Source: an uncultured Lachnospiraceae bacterium (GTDB lineage: Bacteria; Bacillota; Clostridia; Lachnospirales; Lachnospiraceae). From it: a stretch of 64,000 nucleotides of DNA. A model generated the notes under the pieces. That model saw only the letters and a program-made list of their open reading frames with translations, searched no databases and was not told the DNA's origin. Shown one piece after another: positions 8,846 to 17,519 of the stretch (position 1 is its first letter; each line of letters opens with the position of its first letter). The stretch is from NCBI GenBank assembly GCA_934320895.1, contig CAKRFY010000004.1, forward strand, positions 71,796 through 135,795, written 5' to 3'. The position numbers were made by a program, and so were the translations under genes.

Positions 8846-9604
8846 TTATTTCTTTACAGCTGATATCTTCTTTGTTACCTGAGCTGCAAAATCAACATCC
8901 ATTTCCTGTAAAATAGCTGCTGCCTGTTTTTCACTCATATTCTCAAGAATATCCCTGACAAGATCAAGATCTTCTGACATTTCGGATAATCTTGCTGCTG
9001 CCTTGTCAGCATCCATGTTAGAATAGAATTTTCCAAGTTCCTCTGCTTTCTTTGTATACTGAAGTTTCAAAAGAACCTGCCTGTATATATTTTCTGCATT
9101 TTTCGGCTCAATCTCCTCATAATATTTCTGATATTCAGAGATATCAGGAGCCTTTTTGTTAAATACAACCTTTTCATCAAACTCTTTAACACGCTTTTGG
9201 AATGCGTCATAGTCATCTTTATACTTCTGCAATTTCTTTATCTGAGCCTCAAGTTCTGAAATATAGTCAGAATTCGCATCTGTTGTTCCATTTTCAGACT
9301 TAAGTTTGCTTTCAAGTTCTTTAATCCTCTCATTGGCGGCCTTTAAAGTTGTATACTGATAATCACCTTCCTCGGCCTGTGTTTCTTCTGAAGCTGCCGG
9401 TAAAATCTTATTTACAACCGGAACATCCTTCAATACCGGATATAAAACTTTGCTTCCTATACCACCCACATCCATTTTTATTAAAAATGCAAAAACTGCC
9501 AACCAGATAAGAATGATAACAATCGCGATCAAAGCAGTTACTAGCTTGCTTCCACCGCTCTCCTTTTCTTCACCTGCTGCATTGTTCTTATCCTTCTTTG
9601 CCAT
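8846..9604 (-). CDS. YlxF/MotE-like flagellar operon membrane protein
   Basis: Starts MAKKDKNNAAG, has one membrane helix near residues 22-43 (LVTALIAIVIILIWLAVFAF), then a coiled-coil segment (residues ~85-150, rich in Lys/Glu heptads) and an MgtE-N-like C-terminal helical repeat ending in SEKQAAAILQEMDVDFAAQV. This matches the YlxF gene between fliJ and fliK in Bacillus and the MotE family that stabilises MotC/stators elsewhere. The start at 9604 lies five bases past the fliJ stop; an upstream in-frame ATG at 9628 would overlap fliJ. The precise role in this organism is unknown. Confidence 0.8.
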   Translation of the reverse strand: MAKKDKNNAAGEEKESGGSKLVTALIAIVIILIWLAVFAFLIKMDVGGIGSKVLYPVLKDVPVVNKILPAASEETQAEEGDYQYTTLKAANERIKELESKLKSENGTTDANSDYISELEAQIKKLQKYKDDYDAFQKRVKEFDEKVVFNKKAPDISEYQKYYEEIEPKNAENIYRQVLLKLQYTKKAEELGKFYSNMDADKAAARLSEMSEDLDLVRDILENMSEKQAAAILQEMDVDFAAQVTKKISAVKK

Positions 9605-9608
9605 CTGC

Positions 9609-10067
9609 TTATTCCTCACTTTCATCACTGCTGGTTCTGAATTTAAAACTTACAAGCTCATTTATCTCTTTTTGTTCTTCCGCATTTATCTCTGCCTTAA
9701 ATTCTTCAAAAGCTTTTTCTTTGAGCTTTTCATAAGTTTTCCTTTCTTTCATAGCATTGTCAAGTTTTTCTCTAGCTCTGTCAACCTTCTGCTGCTGATT
9801 TACAATAACTACCATTTGAAGTTTTATATTATATTTTATATTTTCGACACTATCTTCAAGTATCTTTATCTTTAAAATATCAAGCGTATCCATAACCGCA
9901 TCATATAATTTTGTCTGATACTCAGATTTACGTTTTTTTAATTCATCCAATTTTTCTTCTTCCTGTCTGAGTTTAATTATTTCAATACTATATTCAGCTT
10001 TTGCCTGATCTTCAAGTTTTTGCTTGACAGAAAGAATACTTTCCATCTTAAATATAAATTTTGCCAT
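9609..10067 (-). CDS. fliJ: Flagellar export protein FliJ
   Basis: 152 aa, almost wholly alpha-helical coiled coil, starting MAKFIFKMESILSVKQKLED, the usual FliJ opening (F-x-x-x-x-x-L-x-x-x-K-x-x-x-E). FliJ is the stalk-like soluble component of the flagellar type III export ATPase and binds FliI. It follows fliI by 32 bases and is followed closely by the YlxF-like gene, in the expected order. Low sequence conservation of the family makes position and size important to the call. Confidence 0.86.
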   Translation of the reverse strand: MAKFIFKMESILSVKQKLEDQAKAEYSIEIIKLRQEEEKLDELKKRKSEYQTKLYDAVMDTLDILKIKILEDSVENIKYNIKLQMVVIVNQQQKVDRAREKLDNAMKERKTYEKLKEKAFEEFKAEINAEEQKEINELVSFKFRTSSDESEE

Positions 10068-10099
10068 CGGCTAACCTTTAATTTTTATTGTTCAATAAT

Positions 10100-11431
10100 C
10101 TAATCTTGTACGGCTTCTTCATTTTCATTAAAAATACCTTTAAGCCTTTCAATAGCATCTTCAAAAGAAACCTTCTCATATACATCCTGCATCAGAAACT
10201 CGTTTACGGCATCTATCTTCGATAATGCAAAATCAATCTCTTTATTTGAACCTGGTTTATATGCCCCTATGTTTACAAGGTCTTCTGCCTCAGAATAAGT
10301 TGCCATTACATTTCTTAGTTTTCCTGCTGCCTGTTTATGTTCCTTTGAAGCTATACTGCTCATTACACGCGATATACTTGCAAGTATATCTATAGCAGGA
10401 TAATGGTTTTTCTGGGCAATCTTTCTGTTCAGAACTATATGACCATCAAGAATACTTCTTGCAGTGTCCGTGATAGGCTCATTAAAATCATCACCATCAA
10501 CAAGTACGGTGTAAAGTCCTGTTATAGAACCGCTGTCTGAACATCCTGCTCTCTCAAGAAGCCTTGGCATCTGTGCATACACGCTTGGTGGATATCCTCT
10601 TGATACCGGCGGTTCTCCTGAGGCAAGTCCGATTTCTCTTTGTGCCATCGAAAAACGTGTCAGTGAATCCATCATAAGAAGAACATCCTTACCCTGATCT
10701 CTAAAATATTCAGCAATCGCCGTTGCTGTCTGTGCAGCTTTCTTTCTTATAAGTGCAGGCTTATCTGATGTTGCAACTACAACAACTGAACGTGCCATTC
10801 CCTCAGGTCCTAAATCTCTTTCAATAAATTCCCTTACCTCACGGCCTCGCTCTCCGATAAGCGCAATTACATTTATATCCGCCTTAGTGTTTCTTGCAAA
10901 CATACCCATAAGAGTACTTTTTCCAACACCACTACCTGCAAATATACCAATTCTCTGTCCCTTACCTACTGTTATCAGGCCATCAACCGCCTTTACACCA
11001 AGAGGTAATACCTCATCGATGATCTTTCTTGTAAGTGGATCAGGTGGTTCTGCCTCAACAGAATATGCTGCATTTGTAATAAGCTCTGTATGATCTATCG
11101 GTTCTCCAAGACCATCAAGTGTCTTGCCAAGAAGTTCATCCCCGACCGATACCTTAAGAGGTGCACCTGTATTCTCAACTCTGCTTCCAAGTCCTACGCC
11201 CTCTGTCTGATCATATGGCATTAAAAGCACCCTGTCATCTTTAAATCCTACTACTTCAGCATTTATCACCTGATTTGTATCTTTCGTAATAATATGACAC
11301 AGATCATTCAGCTTTGCAGCCGGTCCGATCGATTCAATAGTAAGACCTACAACCTTGGCAACTTTTCCAAGTTTTTTCTCAAACGACTGATTTAGAAGCA
11401 TATCATATTTAGATAAGTCAATATCAACCAT
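10100..11431 (-). CDS. fliI: Flagellum-specific export ATPase FliI
   Basis: F1-beta-like ATPase. The Walker A P-loop is GIFAGSGVGKSTL (residues ~160-172), and DSLTRFSMAQREIGLASGEPP together with LIGERGREVREF are FliI signatures. It energises secretion of rod, hook and filament subunits with FliH and FliJ. About 443 aa from the chosen start. An in-frame start at 11464 would overlap fliH, but ATG 11431 (MVDIDLSKYD) has GAGAGGGG nine bases ahead and fits the family better. Confidence 0.97.
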   Translation of the reverse strand: MVDIDLSKYDMLLNQSFEKKLGKVAKVVGLTIESIGPAAKLNDLCHIITKDTNQVINAEVVGFKDDRVLLMPYDQTEGVGLGSRVENTGAPLKVSVGDELLGKTLDGLGEPIDHTELITNAAYSVEAEPPDPLTRKIIDEVLPLGVKAVDGLITVGKGQRIGIFAGSGVGKSTLMGMFARNTKADINVIALIGERGREVREFIERDLGPEGMARSVVVVATSDKPALIRKKAAQTATAIAEYFRDQGKDVLLMMDSLTRFSMAQREIGLASGEPPVSRGYPPSVYAQMPRLLERAGCSDSGSITGLYTVLVDGDDFNEPITDTARSILDGHIVLNRKIAQKNHYPAIDILASISRVMSSIASKEHKQAAGKLRNVMATYSEAEDLVNIGAYKPGSNKEIDFALSKIDAVNEFLMQDVYEKVSFEDAIERLKGIFNENEEAVQD

Positions 11432-11453
11432 ACTTATACGCCCCTCTCTTTCT

Positions 11454-12332
11454 TTACATTGCAAGCATTCTCAGATGCTCCTTAAGATTTTCAAGCTGTG
11501 CATCAAGACTGCAATCAATGATCTTTGTATCGAGATCTATAATGCACTGATTATGTAAAAGACTTGCATCCTCTATTATATCAAATTCCATATCAGAACC
11601 GACATCTTTTAACAACTCATCTCTTTTAGCCGATACGATTCCCATATCTTCCTTTGAAACATGCACCGTAATATTTTTTGTCTTGTCTGCACTATTCGTA
11701 ACATTGCCATGTAATGCATTGTCAATAAGATAGACAATTATATCTTTTTTATCTTTGCAGACTACACCTGTAAGCTTTTCAACGAGACCTGAAACAATTT
11801 CAGCATAACGCGGCTCAAGGCTTTCAGCAGTCTGCTCCAACTCTTTGAGCTTTGCATCATACTGCTGTTCTAACTCACTTTTGCGTTCTTCAAGTTCTAC
11901 AAGGCCTTGTTTTTTACCTTCTTCAAGTCCCTGATTTTTACCCTCCTCAAACGCCTGATTTTTTATGTCTTCTGCCGAAAGGTTTGCCTCATTTATAATT
12001 TCCTGTGCCTGATTTCTGGCATCTTCAAGAAGCCTTTCTTTCTCTTCTTCAAGTTCTTCCGCTATTTTTTTCTTTTCTTCTTCTCTGACTTCATCAACTG
12101 AAAGTACATTCATACCTTCATTAAATCCATCAGTCTGCTGTCCATTACCCGCAAATTCAGAATCTTCTCCAAATTCGAGCTGCTTAAAGCTAAAAGGTTT
12201 TATATCTCCATCAGTATTATCTTTATGCTGATATATTTCGGGATGAACATCCTTTCCATGTATATCCGAATCTATAAGCCTTTTATCACTCTCATCCACC
12301 GTAAAATAAACGTTTTTTATAAGATTAGACAA
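11454..12332 (-). CDS. fliH: Flagellar export regulator FliH
   Basis: 292 aa, with a charged Glu/Lys coiled coil (residues ~75-165, EEEKKKIAEELEEEKERL) and a C-terminal V/A-ATPase E-subunit-like domain ending in DTKIIDCSLDAQLENLKEHL. FliH holds the FliI ATPase and regulates it. The repeated EEGKNQGLEEGKKQGL is a FliH glycine-repeat-like stretch (GxxxG heptads). Its start overlaps the fliG end by eight bases. Position between fliG and fliI is diagnostic. Confidence 0.9.
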   Translation of the reverse strand: MSNLIKNVYFTVDESDKRLIDSDIHGKDVHPEIYQHKDNTDGDIKPFSFKQLEFGEDSEFAGNGQQTDGFNEGMNVLSVDEVREEEKKKIAEELEEEKERLLEDARNQAQEIINEANLSAEDIKNQAFEEGKNQGLEEGKKQGLVELEERKSELEQQYDAKLKELEQTAESLEPRYAEIVSGLVEKLTGVVCKDKKDIIVYLIDNALHGNVTNSADKTKNITVHVSKEDMGIVSAKRDELLKDVGSDMEFDIIEDASLLHNQCIIDLDTKIIDCSLDAQLENLKEHLRMLAM

Positions 12333-13335
12333 CTATCTCGTCACCTCCACCTCTGGAGATAATAATCTCAGCAGAGTCTTCGAGTTTTCTGATAATATTA
12401 ACAATCTTCTGCTGTGCTTCTTCAACATCCTTCATACGAACAGGACCCATGAAATCCATATCCTCTTTTATCATAGTAGCAAGACGTTTTGAAAGGTTAC
12501 TGAAAATAAGATTCTGAACTTCCTCATTTGAGCCTTTAAGTGCAACTGCAAGTTCATTATTATCTACCTCACGAAGCACACGCTGAACAGATCTGTCGTC
12601 CAACGAAAGAATATCTTCGAATACAAACATCTTCTTTCTGATCTCGTCTGCAAGTTCCGGATCTTCGATCTCGAGACTTTCCATAATATGTTTTTCTGTT
12701 CCTCTGTCTACTGTATTCAAGATGTCTACGATCGAATCGACACCACCAACGATCGTGTAATCCTGATTTACAAGGGAAGCAAGTTTTTGTTCGAGCACTT
12801 TTTCCACCTCTTTTATAACATCCGGTGATGTTCTATCCATCTGTGCTATACGTTTCGCAACATCAGTCTGCTTATCCGGTGGAAGAGCTGATAATATAGC
12901 TGATGCCTGATTTGATGACAAATATGACAATATCAAAGCAATTGTCTGTGGATGCTCGTCCTGAATAAAGTTTAATAACTGAGTTGCATCTGTCTTTCTG
13001 ACAAACTCAAATGGTCTAACCTGTAATGATGCTGTAAGTTTTCCAATAACATCCTTTGCACGTTCTGAACCAAGAGCTTTTTCAAGAAGGTCTTTAGCAT
13101 AGCCGATACCACCCTCAGCAATATACTGCTGTGCAAGACATACTTCATAAAATTCATCAAGAACTGCATCTTTCATCGCAGGAGATACACTTCTTGTATT
13201 AGCTATCTCAAGAGTAAGCTGCTCTATCTCATCTTCCTTCAAATGTTTAAATACATTCGAAGACTTGTCAGGTCCAAGTGCAATAAGCAGTATGGCAGCT
13301 TTTTGCACGCCTGTAATTTCTTCTGTTTTAGCCAT
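12325..13335 (-). CDS. fliG: Flagellar motor switch protein FliG
   Basis: Starts MAKTEEITGVQKAAILLIALGPD, the FliG N-terminus. The middle domain EHPQTIALILSYL (residues ~120-135) and the C-terminal torque domain with charged helix (MFVFEDILSLDDRSVQRVLRE) are intact. It binds the MS ring through its N-terminus and the stator through its C-terminus. About 336 aa, normal. ATG at 13335 has AGGTGAGG close upstream; the in-frame upstream start at 13347 is less likely. Confidence 0.97.
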   Translation of the reverse strand: MAKTEEITGVQKAAILLIALGPDKSSNVFKHLKEDEIEQLTLEIANTRSVSPAMKDAVLDEFYEVCLAQQYIAEGGIGYAKDLLEKALGSERAKDVIGKLTASLQVRPFEFVRKTDATQLLNFIQDEHPQTIALILSYLSSNQASAILSALPPDKQTDVAKRIAQMDRTSPDVIKEVEKVLEQKLASLVNQDYTIVGGVDSIVDILNTVDRGTEKHIMESLEIEDPELADEIRKKMFVFEDILSLDDRSVQRVLREVDNNELAVALKGSNEEVQNLIFSNLSKRLATMIKEDMDFMGPVRMKDVEEAQQKIVNIIRKLEDSAEIIISRGGGDEIVV

Positions 13336-13372
13336 ACCAATCCTCACCTTTCAATTAAATCTGTATCTTAAA

Positions 13373-15004
13373 TCATTCCCAATCATCATTGAGCCAGTTA
13401 CGAAGCAACTGGGCAACCGCTTCAGGATTTTCATCAACAAATTTCTCTATCATCTTTCTAGTCTCAGACTTATCACTAAACTCAATGTCATCAAGTGACT
13501 GGTTTTCTTTCGTAGTAGCAAGAAGCTGTTCCACTGAAAGTTCTGGCTCCTCTTCCTCTGCCGCAAGTGGTGATGCACCACGAAGGATAACAAATATAAG
13601 CAATGCAATGATAAGTACTGTAAGTATTATCATAAGGTAATTTGAAATACCTCTTGATGTCTTTGTGCTACTTACAAACTGTGGTACCTCATATGCAAGT
13701 ACTGTGATCTTGTTCGCACTTACACCTGTAGCCGCTGCAATAAGATTAATTTCATTTGTTGAAACATTGATCGTATTTATTGTATTGTTCTGTGCTATGA
13801 ACTGATCAAATGTCATATTATCAAGAGTTCCATCTGCTTTAAGATCGTCCTCTTTATAAACTTTATATTTTCTTACAACAATACCAAGTGAGGAATCTGC
13901 AAGTTTGATAGCAGGTGTCTCCTGCTTGATATTCTGAACTTTTTCATTTGTAAGAAGATCAGTGAGTTTTTCAACATCGACAGTGTTTGATGTATTTGAA
14001 CCACCACTTATAGTATAATCAGTGGTATCACTATCGTTTGAATCTGTTCCAGGCGTTCCACCGGCACCTGATGCACCCTTAGAACTATATGTATAAAGAT
14101 TTGTAGGATAGCCGTATTCTCGTCCGTCTGCTACTGAATACTCTTTTGTAAGAGTTTCAATCTTATTCATATCAAACTGGACACCATCTGTTCCAACCTG
14201 TGCATCATCATAACCACATCTTATAAGAAGCGTTGTGACATTATCTGCAATAGTATTGCGAAGTTTATTGCAGTATTCTGTGGTACCACCTGTAAGAACT
14301 CCTCCAAGACCATCACTTGTATTTCCATTATAAATGCATTTACCATCTGTATCATTTATAATAACATTCTTGACATCTGTTCCAACAGTATTAGCAAGCC
14401 AGTAAGCAAGTGTCTCAGATGTTTTGTCATCGAGCATATCCTTATTTCTATCATTCAATGCAAGACTTGCTGTAATCGAAGTTTTAGCTGTTTCTGCATC
14501 ATCACTTGAAAGAACTGTGTATGTTGATTCAGGAACATTGATAAACACATTTGCATCGTCTATAAACTTATACTGTATAAGACTCTGTCTTATTTCTGAC
14601 TGCAATGCAAGAATCCTTTTCTGATTCTTTTCGCTTTCTGTAGTTGACATGGAATTATTAAATGCATCGTCCCATGTATATCCCTTATCCGTAAGTCCGT
14701 TGTCGCTCATAGCATATAACGCATTTGTCATATCATCCTGATGTACATATATAGTTTTTCCATCGCTCGATGCTTTCCATGCTATACTCTGGTCATCAAG
14801 TGCCTTTGTCATCGTGTTTGCATCATCTACACTGTCAAACACCTGAAATTTTGACCATGTAGGCCTTGATGCAAGCCAGGCAACAACTCCTATCGCAATA
14901 AGTACTACACATAATATTGAAATAACAATCGTTTTTTGTTTACTTGTATATTTGTTCCAAAATTGTTTAAATTTTTCCGGAACCTCTTTTACCTTTTCGC
15001 GCAT
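13373..15004 (-). CDS. fliF: Flagellar MS-ring protein FliF
   Basis: 543 aa with two membrane helices, one near residues 26-45 (TIVISILCVVLIAIGVVAWL) and one near 450-470 (YLMIILTVLIIALLIFVIL). The RBM domains lie between them (LIQYKFIDDANVFINVPES). The C-terminal cytoplasmic tail ends in ENPEAVAQLLRNWLNDDWE, the FliG-binding peptide. FliF forms the basal-body ring on which FliG and the export apparatus assemble. It is followed by fliG after 37 bases. Confidence 0.97.
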   Translation of the reverse strand: MREKVKEVPEKFKQFWNKYTSKQKTIVISILCVVLIAIGVVAWLASRPTWSKFQVFDSVDDANTMTKALDDQSIAWKASSDGKTIYVHQDDMTNALYAMSDNGLTDKGYTWDDAFNNSMSTTESEKNQKRILALQSEIRQSLIQYKFIDDANVFINVPESTYTVLSSDDAETAKTSITASLALNDRNKDMLDDKTSETLAYWLANTVGTDVKNVIINDTDGKCIYNGNTSDGLGGVLTGGTTEYCNKLRNTIADNVTTLLIRCGYDDAQVGTDGVQFDMNKIETLTKEYSVADGREYGYPTNLYTYSSKGASGAGGTPGTDSNDSDTTDYTISGGSNTSNTVDVEKLTDLLTNEKVQNIKQETPAIKLADSSLGIVVRKYKVYKEDDLKADGTLDNMTFDQFIAQNNTINTINVSTNEINLIAAATGVSANKITVLAYEVPQFVSSTKTSRGISNYLMIILTVLIIALLIFVILRGASPLAAEEEEPELSVEQLLATTKENQSLDDIEFSDKSETRKMIEKFVDENPEAVAQLLRNWLNDDWE

Positions 15005-15036
15005 AATCCGACTCTCCTAATTCCTTTCGGCCTATT

Positions 15037-15381
15037 TTAGAATTGCAAATTCATCAATTCTTTATATCCCTGAATAAAAGCATTTCTCACTGCAACTGTA
15101 TACTGTAATGAAATATTTGCTTTTTGCTGGGCTATCTGCAAATCATGAATACTATCAGACTCTCCCAATGCATACTTGATTTCTTCTTCTTCTGCCGCAT
15201 TGCTGTAGTCATTTGTTTCCTGTACCATATTTACAGCCGAATCAAACAAGGTCGAAAATGCACTCTTGTTATCATCTGAATTTATGATAAGTGAATCTTT
15301 TCCATCAGATAAACCTGATGAGACTGTTGGCGTTGAAAATGCTGATGCAAGATCCACTCCTGACAATGCTGTTAAATCCAT
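15037..15381 (-). CDS. fliE: Flagellar hook-basal body protein FliE
   Basis: 114 aa. The C-terminal half carries the FliE signature: HDLQIAQQKANISLQYTVAV then RNAFIQGYKELMNLQF. FliE links the MS ring and the rod and is one of the first exported subunits. It lies between flgC and fliF as expected. No signal peptide is needed because it leaves by the flagellar export gate. Confidence 0.93.
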   Translation of the reverse strand: MDLTALSGVDLASAFSTPTVSSGLSDGKDSLIINSDDNKSAFSTLFDSAVNMVQETNDYSNAAEEEEIKYALGESDSIHDLQIAQQKANISLQYTVAVRNAFIQGYKELMNLQF

Positions 15382-15459
15382 CTGTCAAATCCTCCAATCT
15401 GATATATGTTTTCTGCATTCTACAAAAGCTCAGACAACAATATATGTCCAAGTCTCCGA

Positions 15460-15903
15460 TTATGATGACTTACCAACTTCCAATGCCTTAAGTTCCATAT
15501 TCTTTGAAGCATTAAATGCTGTAACATTGGCCTCGTATGATCTGCTTGCATCTATCATATTTGTCATCTCTGTAACCGTATTTACATTCGGATATGTAAC
15601 ATATCCCTTTTCATCTGCATCCGGATTTGATGGATCATACACCATTCGGCATTCTGTCTCATCATCCTCATATATTTTCGAGATCTTTACACCTTTTCCA
15701 AGAGTACCAGTCGCATTTATAAGAGCATCATCAAAAGAGACATAATTTTTTTCTTCAAAAACTACAGATTTTCTCTTGTAAACATTTCCGTTGGCATCCC
15801 TTGTAGTATTTACATTGGCAATGTTTTCTGAAATAAGATCAAGTCTTGTCCTCTGCGCTGTCATACCAGTCGCACTTATATCCATTGCTGAAAAAACACT
15901 CAT
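15460..15903 (-). CDS. flgC: Flagellar proximal rod protein FlgC
   Basis: 147 aa. Starts MSVFSAMDISATGMTAQRTR with ENIANVNTTRDANGNVYKRK, the rod-family motif, and ends with NMIDASRSYEANVTAFNASK, the conserved FlgC C-terminal helix. FlgC is an exported rod subunit. SD sequence AGGAGGAAAAG lies upstream. It follows flgB by 29 bases. Confidence 0.96.
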   Translation of the reverse strand: MSVFSAMDISATGMTAQRTRLDLISENIANVNTTRDANGNVYKRKSVVFEEKNYVSFDDALINATGTLGKGVKISKIYEDDETECRMVYDPSNPDADEKGYVTYPNVNTVTEMTNMIDASRSYEANVTAFNASKNMELKALEVGKSS

Positions 15904-15932
15904 ACTTTTCCTCCTGTTTCAATTCATACTAT

Positions 15933-16322
15933 TTAACTTGTTTTTAATACACTCGTTATTCTCTTAAATTCCTGACTGATGGAATCAAGCATCGTGTAAT
16001 ATTTGATCTGATTCTTTGCAAGTTCAACATTCTCAGTATCAATGTCAACATTATTTCCATCTATACGATAACTCGCAGTCGCATAATCTGTATAAGTTGT
16101 CCCTGTAAGACTGTCAAGATCAACTTCCGCAATATCGTCATCAAGAGAACTGCCTCCGCTTACTGCGCCTTGCAGATACTGTTCAAACTCAATATCTTTT
16201 CTCTTATACCCTGGTGTATCTACATTTGCAATGTTATTTGAAATCACAGAATTTCTCGCCCAGCTTGCATCGCTGGCTTTTTCTAGAACATTAATGTAAT
16301 TATAAGCCCCTGATGAAATCAT
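15933..16322 (-). CDS. flgB: Flagellar proximal rod protein FlgB, first gene of the operon
   Basis: 129 aa. It has the rod-family motif ISNNIANVDTPGYKRKDIEFE (residues ~27-46) and the C-terminal LAKNQIKYYTMLDSISQEFK helix. FlgB is the rod subunit nearest the MS ring. AAAGGAGTG precedes the ATG. It is the first gene of the flagellar operon, separated from codY by about 420 bases that hold a promoter and repeats. Confidence 0.96.
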   Translation of the reverse strand: MISSGAYNYINVLEKASDASWARNSVISNNIANVDTPGYKRKDIEFEQYLQGAVSGGSSLDDDIAEVDLDSLTGTTYTDYATASYRIDGNNVDIDTENVELAKNQIKYYTMLDSISQEFKRITSVLKTS

Positions 16323-16437
16323 ACCCGCACTCCTTTCGCTTTATATTATGTTTATCCTTACATAATTATTTAATTCACTGCCGTTTAACGCAGTTCATTT
16401 CAAAACTCTATTACATATGTATAAGAATACATATTCA

Positions 16438-16465
16438 ATTATAAAGAAATTACGACAAAATACAA
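16438..16465 (-). promoter_or_regulatory. Candidate sigma-A-type promoter of the flagellar operon
   Basis: Minus strand shows TTGTAT (16460-16465), a 16-base spacer and TATAAT (16438-16443), about 115 bases ahead of flgB. The -10 is perfect and the -35 is moderate. No clear sigma-D (TAAA-N14-16-CCGATAT) site is seen here. The call is from consensus matching only. Confidence 0.5.
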
Positions 16466-16538
16466 GTATCTAAATCAAATTTATTGATTTTTTGTATAAT
16501 TTCTTATAATCTTTCTTATATTTATTACTTACGATCAT

Positions 16539-16592
16539 AGTCAGAGGCGGATATTCGCAATCAGCTCTGCCGCTTGCCTGACAGTGTTAAAA
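16539..16592. repeat. Dispersed ~53-bp hairpin repeat, copy 1
   Basis: Matches 28018-28070 with roughly 80% identity over the whole unit and an identical core GATATTCGCAATC. GGCGGA (16546-16551 region) pairs with TCTGCC downstream of the core; the second copy has GGCAGA with TCTGCT, so a wobble pair is exchanged for a Watson-Crick pair. An outer GTCAG/CTGAC stem is present only in this copy. Nature unknown. Confidence 0.75.
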
Positions 16593-16604
16593 TAAGATAA
16601 AAAA

Positions 16605-16659
16605 GGCAAAACCAGCGTTTTGCCCTCCAAGAATTGCTTTGCAATTCTCGTTGGTTTTC
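16605..16659. other. Hairpin cluster with two mutually exclusive pairings
   Basis: GGCAAAAC (16605-16612) pairs with GTTTTGCC (16617-16624), and AGAATTGC (16630-16637) with GCAATTCT (16641-16648). Alternatively AAAACCA (16608-16614) can pair with TGGTTTT (16653-16659), which would break the first hairpin and enclose the second. Could be a transcription-ending or attenuating structure; the strand is not clear. Confidence 0.5.
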
Positions 16660-16689
16660 CGCTATGTTATGAGCATTTTCCTATAAGAT

Positions 16690-16732
16690 AAAAAAGCCAT
16701 GTAATACTTAATAAAAAATAGTATAACATGGC
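16690..16732 (-). terminator. Rho-independent terminator of codY
   Basis: On the minus strand GCCATGTTATAC (16732-16721) pairs with GTATTACATGGC (16707-16696), 12 bases with one mismatch, followed at once by a TTTTT run (16695-16691). It starts ten bases after the codY stop, so it separates codY from the flagellar operon. Confidence 0.88.
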
Positions 16733-16741
16733 ATAATAATA

Positions 16742-17515
16742 CTATATATTTTGTGCGATTATATCCTCACACAATAAATCATTTACAATATGTATGGTCG
16801 TCCCCTTCATACCCGAAGACTTCGTTTCAATTATACCTGCACTCTCACATTTTTTCAAAGCATTCACTATAACAGACCTGGTAATACCAACTTTATCTGC
16901 CAGCCTGCTTGTAATAAGTATCCCTTTTCTTTTCCCGCCAAGTTCCTCAAGAACACATATCATAGCATGCGCCTCAAGCCTCGACAGTGTTTTTACAGCC
17001 GCATGTATGTCCTGCTCTTTATGATACTCCTCAGAGACTTCCTCACTCTCTGCCCTCTGCATCGCAAGACCTATAACTGTCGTACCATATTCTGTCAGAA
17101 TGATATCATCTATAGAAAATATATCTTTTTTTCTATAGACAAACAAGGTTCCCAGCCTTTTTCCTGACATGCATACCGGTGCGACCATCGCCTGATACTC
17201 TATTATATTATCGCATTCAAGCCCAATAGTCAACAAATTTACATTTTCTTTTGTAGACAATATATTCATAAATCTGTCACTTAATGCACTATCTATATAC
17301 TCACCGTATTTTATCTCTCTAAGTTTTGGCAGGATCTCAATATCTGCACACTCCTTTAAACCTAGTACTTTTCCCTTTTTACTCGTAAGCAGTACATTTA
17401 CATGCAGCTCACTTGACAACACTTCACAAAACTGTCTGAAATCAATCTTGTCAGACTCCTGTTCTGTAAGAAGTTTATTTATTTTTCTAGTTTTATCTAA
17501 CAAATCCAAGCTCAT
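16742..17515 (-). CDS. codY: GTP-sensing transcriptional repressor CodY
   Basis: 257 aa, against about 259 in Bacillus. It has an N-terminal GAF-like ligand domain (residues ~1-155, binds branched-chain amino acids; GTP also acts) and a C-terminal winged helix with LADKVGITRSVIVNALKKCE and the wing GIIETKSSGMKGT. CodY represses nutrient-starvation genes in rich conditions. It sits between topA (four-base gap) and the flagellar operon, the same neighbourhood as in B. subtilis, where CodY controls motility. No clear CodY box was identified in the flgB upstream region by eye. Confidence 0.96.
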   Translation of the reverse strand: MSLDLLDKTRKINKLLTEQESDKIDFRQFCEVLSSELHVNVLLTSKKGKVLGLKECADIEILPKLREIKYGEYIDSALSDRFMNILSTKENVNLLTIGLECDNIIEYQAMVAPVCMSGKRLGTLFVYRKKDIFSIDDIILTEYGTTVIGLAMQRAESEEVSEEYHKEQDIHAAVKTLSRLEAHAMICVLEELGGKRKGILITSRLADKVGITRSVIVNALKKCESAGIIETKSSGMKGTTIHIVNDLLCEDIIAQNI

Positions 17516-17519
17516 CTTA

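Larger units (their letters stand above)
16466..16741. other. Intergenic region between codY and the flagellar promoter
   Basis: No gene is supported here. The stretch holds the codY terminator (16690-16732), a pair of hairpins with alternative pairing (16605-16659) and one copy of a ~53-base repeat (16539-16592). The remainder is AT-rich spacer. Together with the promoter this fills the 419-base gap between flgB and codY. Confidence 0.7.

Noticed and set aside
8846..9628. Longer start for the ylxF-like gene (ATG 9628)
   Set aside because: It would overlap the end of fliJ and lacks a well-placed ribosome site; ATG 9604 fits the family start.
9450..9875. 141-codon plus-strand open frame
   Set aside because: Overlaps fliJ and the ylxF-like gene in antisense; hydrophobic composition comes from the complement of Lys/Glu-rich coiled coils.
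7..16322. Flagellar operon as a horizontally acquired island
   Set aside because: Order flgB to fliY behind codY is the ancestral Firmicute arrangement and base use looks like the rest of the window.
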